Of a stretch of 64,000 nucleotides of DNA, positions 13,133-27,479 are shown one piece after another (position 1 is the stretch's first letter; each line of letters begins with the position of its first letter). The position numbers and the translations under genes are program-made. Where the stretch lies: contig OZ024860.1 in NCBI GenBank assembly GCA_964017155.1, positions 49,831,083 to 49,895,082 on the forward strand, written 5' to 3'. Source of the stretch: Oasisia sp. SBJ-2009. Taxonomy: Eukaryota; Annelida; Polychaeta; Sabellida; Siboglinidae. The notes below the pieces were generated by a model that had not been told where the DNA came from, did not search any database, and worked only from the letters and a program-made list of their open reading frames with translations.

Positions 13133-13611
13133 CTAATAAGTGAAGTAGGTTGTCCCCCGTTAAGTCTTTGTTTCAGTTCATTCGCTACAGCAGCGGTCGC
13201 CGTGGCGACGACGTCATTGTCTGCTTGACCACTGCAAGTGAAGAAGAGACACACTTGACCACTGATCCGAAGGACTTTTCCCAGTCGTCTGGCCACAGCC
13301 GGACAGCGAGCGGTCATTTTAACAGTTTCACTAGCCCCGTCCACCTCGGGGGAAACAAAAGGCCAATCCCTTCCTTCTGGCAAGAAACCGCATACATAAT
13401 TAATCGCCGGAGTAGCAGCTTGCCTAAACACCCATTTTACAGGAAATATTAATTGCCCCTTTGTCTGTGTTCCCTCCACCAGCAGGGTGGAACTGTGCCT
13501 GGGTCTCTGCTCGCTTGCTGTTCCTAAATCGGTGGACAACACCGTCACAAACGTGATATGCAAGCTATTTTGTTTTCCGCGCTTCAGTTCCAGGTATGGT
13601 CCCTCCCGTGG
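13133..13611 (-). other. Candidate exon, minus strand, unrecognised protein
   Basis: The minus strand is open from just after a TGA at 13612-13614 down to 13133, where a textbook donor follows (ATTAG then GTGAGTTC). The frame encodes up to about 159 residues, for example VARRLGKVLRIS, then QVCLFFTCS, then ANELKQRL near the donor. The sequence is GC-richer than its surroundings. There is no in-frame ATG near the 5' end, so it is either an internal exon with a weak acceptor upstream or a CpG-rich non-coding first exon. I do not recognise the product. Downstream exons would lie at lower coordinates. Confidence 0.35.
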
Positions 13612-13839
13612 TCAATCTGGGAATGTCCAGCTCAAACAATGCTCACTACAACGTAAACAGAACAGGCGCAAACGTATTTTGCGATGGATGTTAATGAACT
13701 GTCCACACTCGGCATCAGTCCGCTTCCACGTAGAGTAACGTGCGAACATTCGCTTTCTTGCTATTTTAGCCGTGCATGCTTCCTGGGGACTTTTCTTCTT
13801 TACATCTGTAACTACGTGCATTGTCATTCACAGAAATTT

Positions 13840-16800
13840 TATATAATCTTACTTGTGTATATATCTTAAGAAATGGTAATTAATTTACTCGTTTCCAGTA
13901 TTCATGCAGAGTTATTTGGGATGATACTTGCTCTACTTATTAAATTTTCGTCACATTTATTTCCTGATATTGGCATTAGTAATAATAATAATAGTAAGTA
14001 GTGTACAACACCACCAGGATCAAACGGTTTTAACCACCTGGTGTTAACTGTTTTAACTGCTTGGTTTAAAGCTGGCTAAAACCAGCCTAATTTCCTGTGA
14101 AATGGTAAAAAAGAGTCAAGACCTAATTTAGTGACAATTGTGTGCAGTATTTCTGTAAATAATTGTAAATCACTACAGCTATAATCAAAATATATGTGTG
14201 ATATCAGTAAGAAAACAGTCAAGAAACAAGATATCCTGAGTTATTATTGTTCATTGTATTCAAATCAAGCAAATGCAAAAATTTAGTAATTTTCAAAAAT
14301 ACATTTGAACATGTCGGAATGACAATCCATGTAAAGCATAAAAATTAAAAGGTATTGCATAGTCCATGCTCTGTTGAAACATAAAGGGTAAACAACTACA
14401 ATTCACCATTTTGTAACTACCAGAGGGTAATATCCCAACTGTAAAAATTCAGAGTGTGTATTTCCAGCCACACACTACAACTCAGGCCCCCCCCCCCTCA
14501 GTAGAAACACTGATTATGTTTATCAGTAAATAACCCTGCCAACCCCCTCCCCCCCTCCCCCTGATTAGGCCTGTGGTATATCTGGGACTCCACCAGCCCA
14601 GGGAAACCTTGGGAGCCAGCTGCTGGCATGGAAATCACCTGGCTGCTGCCCATCCCAAGCACCTACTGTCTTCCCTGCAGCTACCAGCAGGCAGATAAGG
14701 CTGTATCAGGGACTACATCCTGCCCCTGCCCTCAGGGTAGCACCCTATGTCAGAGGGTGCTAAGTACTATCAGCACAGACAGGCTGTGAGCTGCCCCAAG
14801 CTTCTCCCTCAGCACAGCTTTCAAACTGACACCCTTCTTTTTGAACTCTAATTAGGGTGGGAGGGGGGATGTGTGGGTAACAGTTAGGATTAGGACACTC
14901 TTCTGGTTTCTATATATATGGTGGTTTACTCAAATTAGTCAAATTATTCTATAACCACTGCTTAAAGGGATGGTGCCAGATCCTCTGCCCACATTTGGCT
15001 GAGCAATAATTTGCAACAGGACGTCTGTTGTCTAGAACGTGGGAAACTTAAACATCAAAGGGATATGTCAGTTAACTCTCCTCATCTCGGAATTATTGTC
15101 ACTCGTTTTTAAAACTGGATGTTTTGTTCACCATTTGAACGCGTTGCCGGCGGAACCTTTCAAACAGTGATATAGTCCGAGCTTAATAACGCAACAAACT
15201 GGCAGGGAGCAAACCCTCAACATGCAAGTTGTTGTCATGAGAATGTAATATTAAATGGAAAAAAATAAAACCTAGGAGCTGGCATCCTCATCTTAAGCTT
15301 GCCAAATATAAAGTTGGAATACAACTGAAGAACAGCCGACTCACTGAACAGCCACTCTGAGTTATGTAACTTGATACAAACAGGCATAGGGAGAAATAAC
15401 ACTAAATTAATCGTCATATTCAGATATAATTTTACATAAAACCAAACGCGTCTCGGCGTCCCCGTCACGGTTTGTCAAGCGCTACCACCAGGGCGGCATC
15501 GCCTGTCACCGAGCGTCTCCACTGCCCCAGGTGTGAACGAGTGTTACCTTCGGGGATAAGGTGTGTCACTTGCCAACCCTGTAGATCATTCATATACCAG
15601 TAATCTCCGGTCGCACGACGCGTCCGTATCATATTTGTCCTGCATGCGTTATTAACCGTGACATGACGCGACTGAACTAGATCTTGGGTAATATATCCAT
15701 ACCATGATTCTCTATTTTCTCTTGAAAAATGAGGCAAGTTTAGTGTACTGAACATGTTATATAACTTGTAAATTTTCTTCTAAAATGAACATTTAAATAA
15801 ATCAATAATATTTTGTGAACTCAATTTGTCTTTCTTCTAAGTTTTACCTTGGAGAGCAACTGAAATAACTTTATCTCCCCAACTATGCATGATTTTCTTT
15901 GCAACCTCCACACAATCGCTCGAAGTATGACAGAGAAATTAGTCAGGTGACTGTGGCCAGCCAATGGAAGAAGTTGATGAAAATACTTTAAGTGCGTATT
16001 CACTTTCACTGGTTTCCTCTACTCAAACATAAGCTTTTTACTCTCAGATTGCTTGTCTGTGAATAGTTAGACAGAAATTATATGAACATGACAATGGTTT
16101 CTGTGAATATCGTATATGCTCTGTGAGTACGCCACTGCGTGTTCTGTGAACATTTAGAATGGGGTTTTATGAATATCTTTGTAATGTACATTATGAACAG
16201 AAGTGTTTAACAAAACTCAGCTATGTGAACCAGATCATGTTCACAAACATGCCAAGGGCTCCAACTTGTTACACTTAAAATAACAATTAAAGTAAATCTC
16301 AAACAGTGCATTTACCGTTCAAAAATTTGCAGTTATAACACAATGCTAATAATTACAAAGAATGTTCAATTTTAAAGATTGCAAGGGAAAGGAAAGAATG
16401 ATATGAACTTTCAGGGTCTTCCTGGGGAGCATACAGTGATTAGCCCAAATTGTAAGTTACATGTAACACAATACATATTAAGTTAATGTACCATAAAACG
16501 GTTGCGTTACAAAAAACAATCAGTCATAATGAGCCAGCAAACAAACAACGTGACTGACTTGATACAGACAATGTACCACCCTTTCTTTTGAGTTGTCAGT
16601 AATGAAGAACCAACCAACATGGTCATTAATTAGCAGCCGACTGGCTACTGTACGAGTACCACTTCAAAGAAATTCTTACTACTCAGCTGTAAATGTGTAT
16701 GTTACAAAGCAAGGAACCATAAGTGTATGTTGTCGGTGCACGGTCTTGCCCCCAGGAGATATGTCTCAAGAGCTGTGTTTTTCCGACCGAAACATGTCCA

Positions 16801-17450
16801 AACAGTGGCGTCGACACGGTCACGCATGAATGCACTGTCCAGACCTTGGTAACTATACACATTTTCCCAGTGCTTTCGTGCAAGATTCACAAACACCTAC
16901 CCGGTACTTCCGTTACCGCTAGACGTTTTACAAAACTATTTCGTAAAGTACAGCAAAACCCGCCTTAGCAGATAATTGTCTATGACAAATGGACATTTAT
17001 GAAAATCCTGAATGACAAGTTTGTATTGTCCATTATTTCGCTCCAAGCAGTAATCCCAGTAACTGGGGACCATTTCACTAACAGTGTTAAGCTTCTAAAC
17101 ACGATATTGCACTTTAAAATAAAAAAATTCTTGAATACCTGAAAACTGTCAATACTATGATGAGCCAAGCCAGCGAGACATTGTCACTGGTGTGTCAGGG
17201 AAATAGTGTCCTCTGTATCATGGCAATGGATATCTGTATTTTGAAAAAAAACTCATTTAATTTAACAACGGATTTGGTTTAAGGATGAATTTTCATTAAG
17301 AGCTCTTTATCTTAGCAAATGGTCGCCTGGTCACACCTGACAGAACAAGTCTGACTATATCCACTTGGACTGGCTTTACTGCACACAATTACAAACTAAT
17401 TATTACTGGTTAAATATAAATAATTACTATATAATTACTATATTCAAACA
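13840..17450. other. Spacer, no gene seen
   Basis: Mostly AT-rich. 14480-14840 is GC-richer with C runs. 15440-15760 is CpG-richer with a 96-codon minus-strand frame that I could not assign. No splice-supported exon chain is found. Confidence 0.4.
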
Positions 17451-17453
17451 TAT

Positions 17454-17517
17454 TTTTTGCCTTAATCATCATGTATTTGTAACACTTTTTGCCTTAATCA
17501 TCATGTATTTGTAACAC
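17454..17517. repeat. Perfect 32-bp tandem duplication
   Basis: Two consecutive identical 32-bp copies containing GCCTTAATCATCATGTATTT. Confidence 0.95.
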
Positions 17518-20500
17518 TATTGGACAAATTTCACTACTTGGAATATGGGAAATTGTTATCAAATGTGTGAATACCACATTTGGAACCATATTGTCGTGAA
17601 ACTGTAATAACCATACATTTACTGTACTTTTACACCAGTGAAGAAAGTTGCATATATTACACTTGGCAATGTGCTTACTTTCAGTTTGTGCTAAGACAAG
17701 TACAAACATGTTACTTTATATACTGTCTATAATGTTATATGTCCGAACATATTCTGACTGTTTGCATGAAAGTGGACTCCAAATAAATGGCATTTATTTA
17801 ATTCTACCTGTTTAGCATGTATTTCTGTTTTAAAGTGTCATATGGTATCATCTTGGAAAGTTGCTTTTCTAGGTGCACTTTTTTATGGACCGGATCCAGG
17901 ATGAAATGATAGTGAAACACAACTCTTCATATTCAGTCCTAGGTAAGAACATTCAATTTTATGATGCACAATCTGGGTTATGTGCTCTTACGAATGTTAG
18001 TGACACAGTTCCCAGATGTCAACATATATGGGATTGATATTTTGTAGGCATGCTAATGGGCCATTTTTGGTAGATCGTAGTTTAAGGATTTTCAATTCCA
18101 GAGTTGGAATGAGCACAAACGGATCTTCCTATTGCAGCTATCCTTGGGCATAGTATAAAGTCTTTGATCTAGCATGTAAGCATGTATTATTATACATTTA
18201 TTTTGTCAATGTTACACATAAATAAAGTGCAGAATTTAAATGTGTATGGAAAATATAAGCAGAACAATAAGGGATTAATATTCTGTCACACATGTTACAG
18301 CAAACACACAAGGACAGAGGGAAAAAAAGAGTACAAGAGAATATTATAAATTGAGAAACAGAAATGCTGTCTCCTTGAAGTGGGATTTATGAATCAGTGA
18401 CGTCTTTGGCATGCGCACTATTGGTAATAAACAGCGTTATTTTGTACTGTTTCCTATTAGCTACATATTGTTGTGACCAACATAAAACATGTTTACATAA
18501 AAGTAAGATACAACTGAAGAAATATCGCCAGGCATTTCCGCATATATACTTTTTGCTACAACGATATCTAAAAGCTGTTGTTTTGTACATATAAATATCC
18601 ATTTAACATAAATATAATGAAAAATATGTATTAATTTTAATCTGTAATGCACCAACTTCATTAACATAAATAGAGTTTATATAAATCGCCAAAATTTTGA
18701 TTCCCCTTGTGTTAAATATTCCAGGCCAGAATAATATGGTATTTCCAAATTTCTTCCACAACTAAAATTTATTTTCCTTCTTATAATAATTTAGTCTCTT
18801 TTATTAAAGTAACATCGACAGTAATTTCTTATGCTATCAATAGCTGTCATTGATAGTACACTAAACTACCAATCCTAATGACAGCTAAAACATCAGCAGA
18901 TCTGCTTATGCCATTTTAGATATACTTATTAAAATGTTCATGTTGTTGTGTTTATTTATAATCTTACACAAAGATTCACCAATTCCTATACGCAATGTCT
19001 GCCTGTATCTCAGTTAGCATAGTTTGCAGGCATTATTGTTGTACTATTATTGTAAGTCATTCATCATATTTAACTGTTAAAATAGAGGTAAACTTAGCTA
19101 GACTCAAACAGACTTGCTCAATAATATAGACGATTATAGTTACAAATGATTTATTCAACACTTGTGGGAAATATAGAGCAGCAAAAAAAAAGTGACCTTG
19201 AGCAAGAAACTCATGAAATAATTCTAACCAGCCAGGCGTGACAGCAATTTACCAAGGAGCAGGGCCACGCCATGTAGACAAGTGCAGTCAACCTGAATGG
19301 AACAACTCAAGCAGAACACAGGGTGATTAAGAGATTCAATTAATTAGTATGTTGGTGTAGTGTGACAGCCAGACACAACCAGAGGTAAACTACAATGTAG
19401 GGAATTACTTAATGAAATAAACAATCAGACACGCCAAGAAATATAATTTACATGTTAACTATGTCTGCATATCATGCTAACTGTTTGTAACACATTATTA
19501 TATAGTTTCACAGCTTCACTCTTTAATTAATAACTGTTAATATATTTTTAAACAGTCTATTTATTTTTGGCACCCATACCAGACAAACAAAGTTAAATAT
19601 TTTTTTAATTTTATCGACCTGCAAAAACGTTTTTGCAACTTTGCTAAATCCACATGGCAAAAATGTGCCCACTCTGTATGGACCCACTATGATGTCTTCC
19701 CCCAAACCCACAGCTACTGATTCTGCCTTCCCGACTGTCTCCAACTGTCTTTCGCACACGTGCGTCAAATGTGTCTAGCAGACGGAGACCCACAGAATCA
19801 GTGACAACAATATGTCACGACGTCGCAGAAAAACACATACCAGTCATATTTCGCTCAATTGCTATTCGTTTCTGATTTCCTTGCACAGAAGCCCAATCAC
19901 ATTCCCCCCAGGACATTTCCGTCCTCCCGATTAAATTTATGTTGACAAAACAATAATCATCATTTAGGCCCAGAATAAGCAGACAGACGGCATCAATGTT
20001 AATTATACTTCAGTGTGTACTTCTAATAAACAATACTTGACAGAAGAAAATAGCCGCTAAAAACAATTATTCCGTGTGAAAGGTATATCATGTGTGCATC
20101 ATTTTATGTTATTAGGCCTATATGTTATTTGCCTTCGTATTGTAAATAACTACGATATATTTGATTTGATCACAATGTTCTGCTTCATTGTGGTCATGTA
20201 AGCTAGTGTAAAGGTAAAGGTTTTGGGGAATTTTTTTGTTTTATTAACGCATTTCTTAACTAATTAATGAATACAGTCATAAATGTGCAATGAAAAAGTG
20301 TTCTTCATTTATTATTACACAATAAAACTTGAACATTTAGATACTGTTGTTTATAATTTACCAAAATGTAATATAAAATTGGAATTAATTGATCAGTTTT
20401 TTATTTTAAACGTTTCAACTCGGGAACGAGACATCATTTGGCGAGATCAGGGGAACAGTCAACATATTTCCCGACAATGAGAGATGCATGCTTTCTATTT

Positions 20501-23500
20501 CTGTCTTCTTTCAATGTCCACAATCCAGTCATTTCCAGACAACTAAATTGAATTTGCAATCCACAAGTCACACAGATCTGTCATTAGAATGCCGACGTTT
20601 TTCCTTTCATAAAATGGCAGGAAAAACGTTTTAAACTTACTGTATGTACTGCATGGACAGGCATTTCAGCCTTGTTGCATACAAAAGAACAATTGTTTCT
20701 AAATAAAGTATTTTGTTTACTGTTATCAAATGTTACTTAATATTCTTTTTTTTTAAACTGCTTAGCCAAAAATAATTGTATCATATAATGGAATTGATTG
20801 ATTTGAGTCAGGACTGCAATATAATCAGCATCAGTGATACTGATATAACATAGTAAAAAATTAACATAAATTACACGGTTTAATTTAAATTATATTACAA
20901 ATCAGACGTGGAAGGTAAAAAAATGCTACGTTGCTAGTAATATAAAAGTACCCAAAATAGGCCAACAGAAATTTGAATATAACCTATACTACTGGTACAT
21001 ACATATTACCCTGGTAACAAAGTTCTCATGCCCCCCCCCCCCCCGAGCAGTCCCCCCTGGTAAAAAGGTTCATAAACGGCACAGACAAAGGCCTTACCCT
21101 CCTCATTAATTTAATGCAGTGGTTATACCAGGGACTGACATGTAACACATTTCACTCACTGCCCATAAAAGGGAGAGAGCCTGCCAACGAAGCCATTAAA
21201 CTACACATCAACAAGTAAAAACCCTCTTGCCTGTGGCAAGTGACACTCATCTCAGGTAATGCTACCCTCAGGTATGACTACTAACAAGGTGATTGATGTC
21301 ACCTGGGCCAGCAGTTAACACCCCTGTGACAAATTGTAGACAACCCCAGAGGCATAAACTGAAACCAGAGCTGAGCTGTCCTCAACACAGTGTCCCCCAG
21401 TGCATATTTGGACATCACCTTCTGGCTATGAAACCACCAGACGGGTAACAGTAGTACCTCATCAAAACCAAATCGGTTTGGAGTAATTTTCATCGTTTAA
21501 ACCCAAGCTGTTGGCTGTGGCTTCCCTGAGTTGGTGACACAGCACCAAGTGAAATTATTTATTTGTTGTAGCTTTAGCAGTAACTTTGTTTAAAGTTGTG
21601 TTTGTTTATTTGTCCAGGACGCAACACACTGTAACAAAACATGCCGTTGTTTTGAACACACGTTAAATACATAGACTTTGAAGGTTATACATGTATGTTT
21701 TTCACAAATTACTGGCCTATTGCAAATACCAGGTTCAATACATGTCATAGTGTTACCCATCAATGTCTTAATAAATAACAAATAATTATAGAACACAGAA
21801 ACACACGTTGTCTCTGATTATGTCATATTACTTGATCTCAACAAATGGCCAGGAAACCCAGATTCCATACCTCAAACTAATGCGCACCAGAACTGGTGAA
21901 TTGAACTGCAGCTACTCAGGTTAAGACAACATTCATAGGATCTGACCTGATATGCCCAGCAATCCCCTCTCCCCCTCCCCAAACCTTGCTCCTCCCAAAA
22001 TTGTCCACCCTTCCTGGAGCAGGGCCCCAAATGCCGCCCAGAAGTGGGATATTGCCAGGAAGGGGAAGGAATGCAGCAGGCAGGGGTGGCAAACATGCCA
22101 AGTTTATATGAAAGATCAACAAGGGCAGGGGGCCTGTACACCCCTCTGCCCCTGGGTGTATTTTTAACCCACTGCCTGAGCTGAGTTCTTGGTGGGTAGA
22201 TTACAGCTTGCCAGGTGTGTGTAAATATAGTGGGAAGAGAGGGCAATGGGCAGAGCTAGAGAATATCCTCACAAAGTCCTATGATGAAGGTTCAATTTCA
22301 GATCTGTCACACTCATCTTTGGGGCAGAGATAAGGCAAGACAGGGCGGCATCAATGAGTGACAAGGGTGATTAAAAACACCTGCTGCTAAATGGAAAGAA
22401 AACTCTATAATTGGAGTAATTAAATCTGTTTACTAGGTGGCTTTTGCCATCATAATCACTGCTTTGTGTTATGTTTCTGTCAAAGGACCACAATGGAAAA
22501 ATCAACGGCAAAGTAACTGGAAATAACAACCACTGAATATTATATTTTATGTAAATATGTTAATGTGTACAAGCAAAAATTGTCACACTGAATAAATTTA
22601 TCCAAACAACTTCGCAATGCATAAAACTGGTAAGAAATGTGTGTATGTTCACAGCAGCAAAAGTAGGGATATGTCCAGGAAACTTGAGGCATGTCTCTAA
22701 CATCAGTCACCTCATTACAGAGAACACAACCACACATCATCAATACTACAGCAAACATCAAATTTTCGGCTTCTAACAACTGTTACAATACCACTTCAAA
22801 TGACTGCAAAAGCAATCATCGATTCATAGTACTAGTAGTTGAAATAAATTTATTTCCGAGTCTAATAATCCAGAAAAGGTTATGTCGACACTGACACAGT
22901 CCAGCATGTGAGCTGATTAGGCAATCACTGGCAGTGGCACAGTCTCACTGCCAGGTGAATGTTGGGTTGGAACTGGGAGGAGGCTGACTGGGGCTGACTG
23001 GGGCTGCTATTCCTGGGTCTCTTACATAGGGCTCTTAGCTAGAAGCATTTCTAAAGATTTACGCAACTCCCCACTTCCTCATTAAACACAGCTCACCTCG
23101 AGCGAACCGACTAAATCCCACAGAAACATAGAAAGCATGGCAACCATGCATATAGTTCCACTGGCAGTGCAGATGATGTGCATACTGAGGATAAAATTAC
23201 AGAAATGTTATCAAATCTTAGTTTAATATTCTTCAAAAAACTGCTTACCCCAAAATAATTGTATCTTATAATGTTACTATATTTATTAAATAGCTTAAAT
23301 TAGTCTAACGATAATAACTGTATTAACATTTCATAAATATATAATATCAATTTAATACTTCAAAATAGTATAATTGTGAAATTATAAATATGAAATAGAA
23401 GCACCTGCTCACATGTCTGACCATTAAATGAGACATAAGTTTCTTCTTCAAATAAATGTCATCACTAGCAGAGAATAAAAATTATTTGTGGTAAATCACA

Positions 23501-24535
23501 AAACTGCAAAATTGCCTTGTTTTGGTGACAACTGAAACAACTACAAAAATCCATCATAAGTCTCTGCTATCTTCACTGAGCAATGTTGGAGAACCTGGGA
23601 GACCCAAACATTACCATAAGTCACTCAATAAAAAGTAAGTAGCATTCTTTTACCAACCCTGGTAGTTTAGCCACTTGACAACCAGTGCTGTCAATCACCC
23701 CACTTGGGGTGACTGACACCACCCCACCACATTGAGGGTGGCCAACTGTGACCTTTGTATCTAGTTACTTGGCCAATTGAGTAGTCAATTACCCTTAAGT
23801 GCAGAGTCAATCACCCTCCTGTTTAGTTAATTTGTCACCCCTGTAATTACAGCAGATCAGCACCACACAACTGTCAACTGGCTGTTGTCACTCTACTCAG
23901 TACTACTAAGTAGCACTCAGGTCACTGGAAGTTCTAATCAACTTACCCTGACATATTTATTAAACCCATCACTACCTAGTGATCTCACCCACAGCCTTAG
24001 CAATAGAGAACATTACTTCACCAGGCCTGTCATATATATTAGTCTGTCTTATAATATTGTCATGTTGGTTTAGCATAGTTATTCCAATATTTTATTGTTT
24101 TATTTATGTTACTGCACTGGAATGGCTGTCCACAATTCTATCTTATTGATGTACCTCACTAAATACCACTAACAGTCACTGTCTACATACTTGATTTTAT
24201 TATGTACATATCATTGTTACTATGTGATTTTAATATTACATTTTATGCACTCTTCTCCTCAGTACAAAGTGTATCTCCATTTTATGGACAATAAAGTTAT
24301 CATTATATATTATTCTTCTGATCTTTTATCATAAGTTTTAACTTAACAATAGCATAGCAATTGTAATGGATACAGTACTTTTATAGTTTCACATTTTATT
24401 TTATTTGTTACTGTAAGTACTACATAATTTTGTTGTTATTTAATTATAGCCCTTGACGTTATTGATGCAGCTCAGCACTAAACACATTCCTATTTAACTT
24501 ATTTTTTTATGTCAACCATGACAACAAAGCATCTG
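17518..24535. other. Long spacer or intron, no gene seen
   Basis: About 7 kb of AT-rich sequence with only short random-looking open frames. It includes a run of 15 C near 21031-21045 and a small GGGGCTGACT repeat near 22980. I find no RNA gene, splice-supported exon or transposon protein. Confidence 0.45.
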
Positions 24536-24539
24536 TATC

Positions 24540-24912
24540 TAAATCCGGTGAACCCATCCACTACTCGGTGAACCCACCACCCGATGAACCCACTGACTAT
24601 CAGGTGAACCCATCTATAACCTGGTGAATCCATCAACTACATGGTGAACCCGTCTACTCTATCAGTTGGAGCCATCATGGTGAACAAAAATATAATTTCA
24701 TGTTGTAAAATATAGATTCAAACAATAACATTTTAAACAAATACTATAAAGGTACATCCACCATCAGGTGAACCCACCTATTTACTGGTGAACCCAACCA
24801 CTAACTAGTGAACCCACCCTCTACCTGGTAAATCCACCCACTAATTACTGAGTGCACCCTCTACATGATAATCTACCTTATACCCGATTAACCCACCTTC
24901 TACCTGGTGAAC
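24540..24912. repeat. Degenerate GTGAACCCA minisatellite in two blocks
   Basis: About 15 diverged copies of a 20-25-bp unit with the core GGTGAACCCACC separated by short variable CTACT/CTAT sequence. They fall in two blocks (24545-24680 and 24760-24912) split by about 80 bp of AT-rich DNA. Divergence is high, so the array is old. Confidence 0.75.
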
Positions 24913-25129
24913 CTTGGTGTGTGATTACAATTCAACCATAGTGGGTGTGGCTAGCTGTGCAACAATTTAATGTTGGTGCTCAACATACATGATGCACAGT
25001 GTCATATTATCTGTAAAATAAATAGCATTTATAACAGCGTTGGACATGACACTAAAACAGTTTTGCGGGTAGGTAACGTTATGCTTCGAATCATATGTAA
25101 CATTTTTATTTACATCTGGCACTACCCTT

Positions 25130-25400
25130 CTTGCCTGTGAAAAAGTCCAACATTATTACCCCTCTGCCTTGAAATTATCCATCATTTTAACCCATCAACT
25201 TGGCAGGTAGGGGTAGAATTGGAAATTTTTGAGGTCCACACATGAAAATATCCAACACTATCCCTCCTCCTTGACCAAAAAAAGTCCAATACTAGGTACC
25301 CACCCTTCAATAAATTCTACCCCCACTTGCTTGCGAAAACCTGCTACACTACCCCCTTGACCGGGAAATCTCAAACATTACCCACATCAACAAAAAGAAA
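25130..25400. repeat. Degenerate TCCAACATTACCC minisatellite
   Basis: Five to seven loose copies of a unit of about 35 bp with the pattern GAAAAxTCCAACAxTAxCCC plus a C-rich tail. It has the same flavour as the neighbouring array at 24.5-24.9 kb. Confidence 0.55.
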
Positions 25401-27208
25401 ATTGTATTAACACTCTACACCACAAGCAAATCCAAAGATCGAAACACACCACACAAAAATCAGCCATATAGCAGCTTAAGTTAAGTGTTATAATAATGTT
25501 TGAACATTAATATTCCAATATTTCCAACTTGAATTAACAATATTCTATGTTTAATTATATTCTGGAATTGCATGACGACAAACGATGACAGTTGCAGAAT
25601 GCAGTGCACCACTTTCGAATTCTAGGAACTAATAGGCCCCCACTAACAAACTCGCCGCATCGGCATGTTCATTAGATTAATCTGTTATTATAGGTATTAT
25701 ATTCAGTTGTACATCGTTACAAAACCTCGTGACAATCACTGAATAAGCATGCTGCATGCCTTCGCGATTATAATATTTCGTCGTCTCACACTTCACGTCG
25801 GTATATCATCTAACAAACTACCGACGTCATAAAATCCACAATATCAACAGTTACCCCACGCTGCAAAGTTGATTTTCCAAACACATCACAACCTACGAAT
25901 AATAGTTCACGTTGTTTCACACATAGATAATTGACGACGGAGCCCGAGGTGTAAGAATATAATTTGTTCCTGGCAAATTCAGCCCTTCGGGGAAACTCCG
26001 CAATTAAAATTCCGCCTAGGGCAAGAAAACGTAAATAAGGGTGCTTAGTTGTTATATACCATTTCAAATTAGCTATATATCTATTGAACGACTAGTATAA
26101 CACACAAATAAATTATCTAATTTACTATAGAAATGTGCACATTGCGCGATCTACATATATTATGATAATCAGAACGCCCTTTGATAAACGGGTGGTTTTC
26201 TTTGCCCCGGGGTCAAACGAAAACGCAGAGCGAAGCCAAAACAGACAATGGTCGTTGTAAATAATCACCTGCCCGATTTGTTCTAAGCCGTTAAAAAAGT
26301 AGCGGCAGTAAGCAACTCATTCCTAAAAGTCACCCGCTGGGTGTTCCATAAAGAAAATATTTTCACCCCACAAGATATGACGTTTTGGTAAATTTATTTT
26401 CCCCTACCTGAAACTACTTCCTTCGAAATGATGCCATGTTCAGCTGTCACACCGAGGCCGCAACTGTGTAAAGCACTAATCTGGAAGCCGACTACCGAAA
26501 CGGAATCAGTGCCAGCGTATTATCTGATGCTAGGGACATGCGGTGGTGCAGGAGTGTTAAGCCAGAAAGCCTAAAAGTAAATAATGATTGTTTTACACCA
26601 CTGATCACTGGAAGTGTTTTATACTCCAGTAGATATAGAATAACACAGTAGGTATATAAAATTGCCGCAGCTTTGGAAGCCATATCGAATTATGTGGTTA
26701 GTTCAATGAGGATTCTTGAGGACTTACATTAATAAAAAAATATTTATTATTAATAATATCATGATTATCGAGGTTTAGCTTTGACTTTAATATTCCTGGG
26801 CTACTGTAAAAAAATTGCAACGGGTTGAATACGCTTTTTATATTCGATTTAGAAGTACACATGGATATGAGTGAGTCCGTGACTCAACAAAACTCCATTG
26901 CATGTTAATTTGCCTGACACTACAGTTGTTGAATTAATAGAAACAAATTAATTTTACCAACAAATTAAAGTATCCACGATGCAACATTGCGCAGAACGGA
27001 ACAAAGCTGGTTCAGCTAGGATGGTCGGCACGTCAATAACACGGATTAATTTAACACATAGATCAGTGTCCTTCATATGAAAAACCGATGTCACAAAAAT
27101 GAAATTTAGCCAAAAGCATTCTTATTTAAATAAAAAAATCACGATTTGATTGCAGTAAGCCCAATACCCTGTGTTTCAACTCGTCCAGCGTATCGGCAAC
27201 ATTTTATG
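25401..27208. other. Spacer, no gene supported
   Basis: CpG-richer between 25560 and 26480. A minus-strand donor-like site (TTTCAG then GTAGGG, exon end near 26408) is noted but too weak to call an exon. Confidence 0.35.
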
Positions 27209-27210
27209 TT

Positions 27211-27364
<154 letters not shown>

Positions 27365-27404
27365 CATTGTATTGTAATCGAATAATTTATATTGTATTTA
27401 ACAT

Positions 27405-27475
27405 GTAGAACCCGTGGTGGATTTTGTCTAGAACGTTGGACTCTCAATCGACACACCCGGCCGCGTGTCAATCCT
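27405..27475 (+). repeat. Decayed tRNA-like sequence (possible SINE head)
   Basis: The stretch with TGGTGGATTTTGTCTAGAAC, then TTGGACTCTCAATC and CCCGGCCGCGTGTCAATCC loosely follows the order of a tRNA: an A-box-like part, a CTC-containing anticodon-arm-like part, and a degenerate B box. The B box is broken and the acceptor ends do not pair well, so it is a pseudo-tRNA or SINE remnant at best. Confidence 0.25.
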
Positions 27476-27479
27476 ATGC

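Noticed and set aside
13133..13611. Resemblance of the minus-strand frame to the C-terminal part of a proteasome-assembly chaperone
   Set aside because: Only a handful of residues around RRLGK, QV and NELK line up and the N-terminal half does not fit; left as an unassigned candidate exon.
15465..15755. 96-codon minus-strand frame in a CpG-richer patch
   Set aside because: No recognisable family and no clean acceptor/donor pair around it.
16702..16968. Cys-containing short frames suggesting a small secreted peptide
   Set aside because: No signal peptide, start context or splice sites; unlike the supported gene at 48-49 kb.
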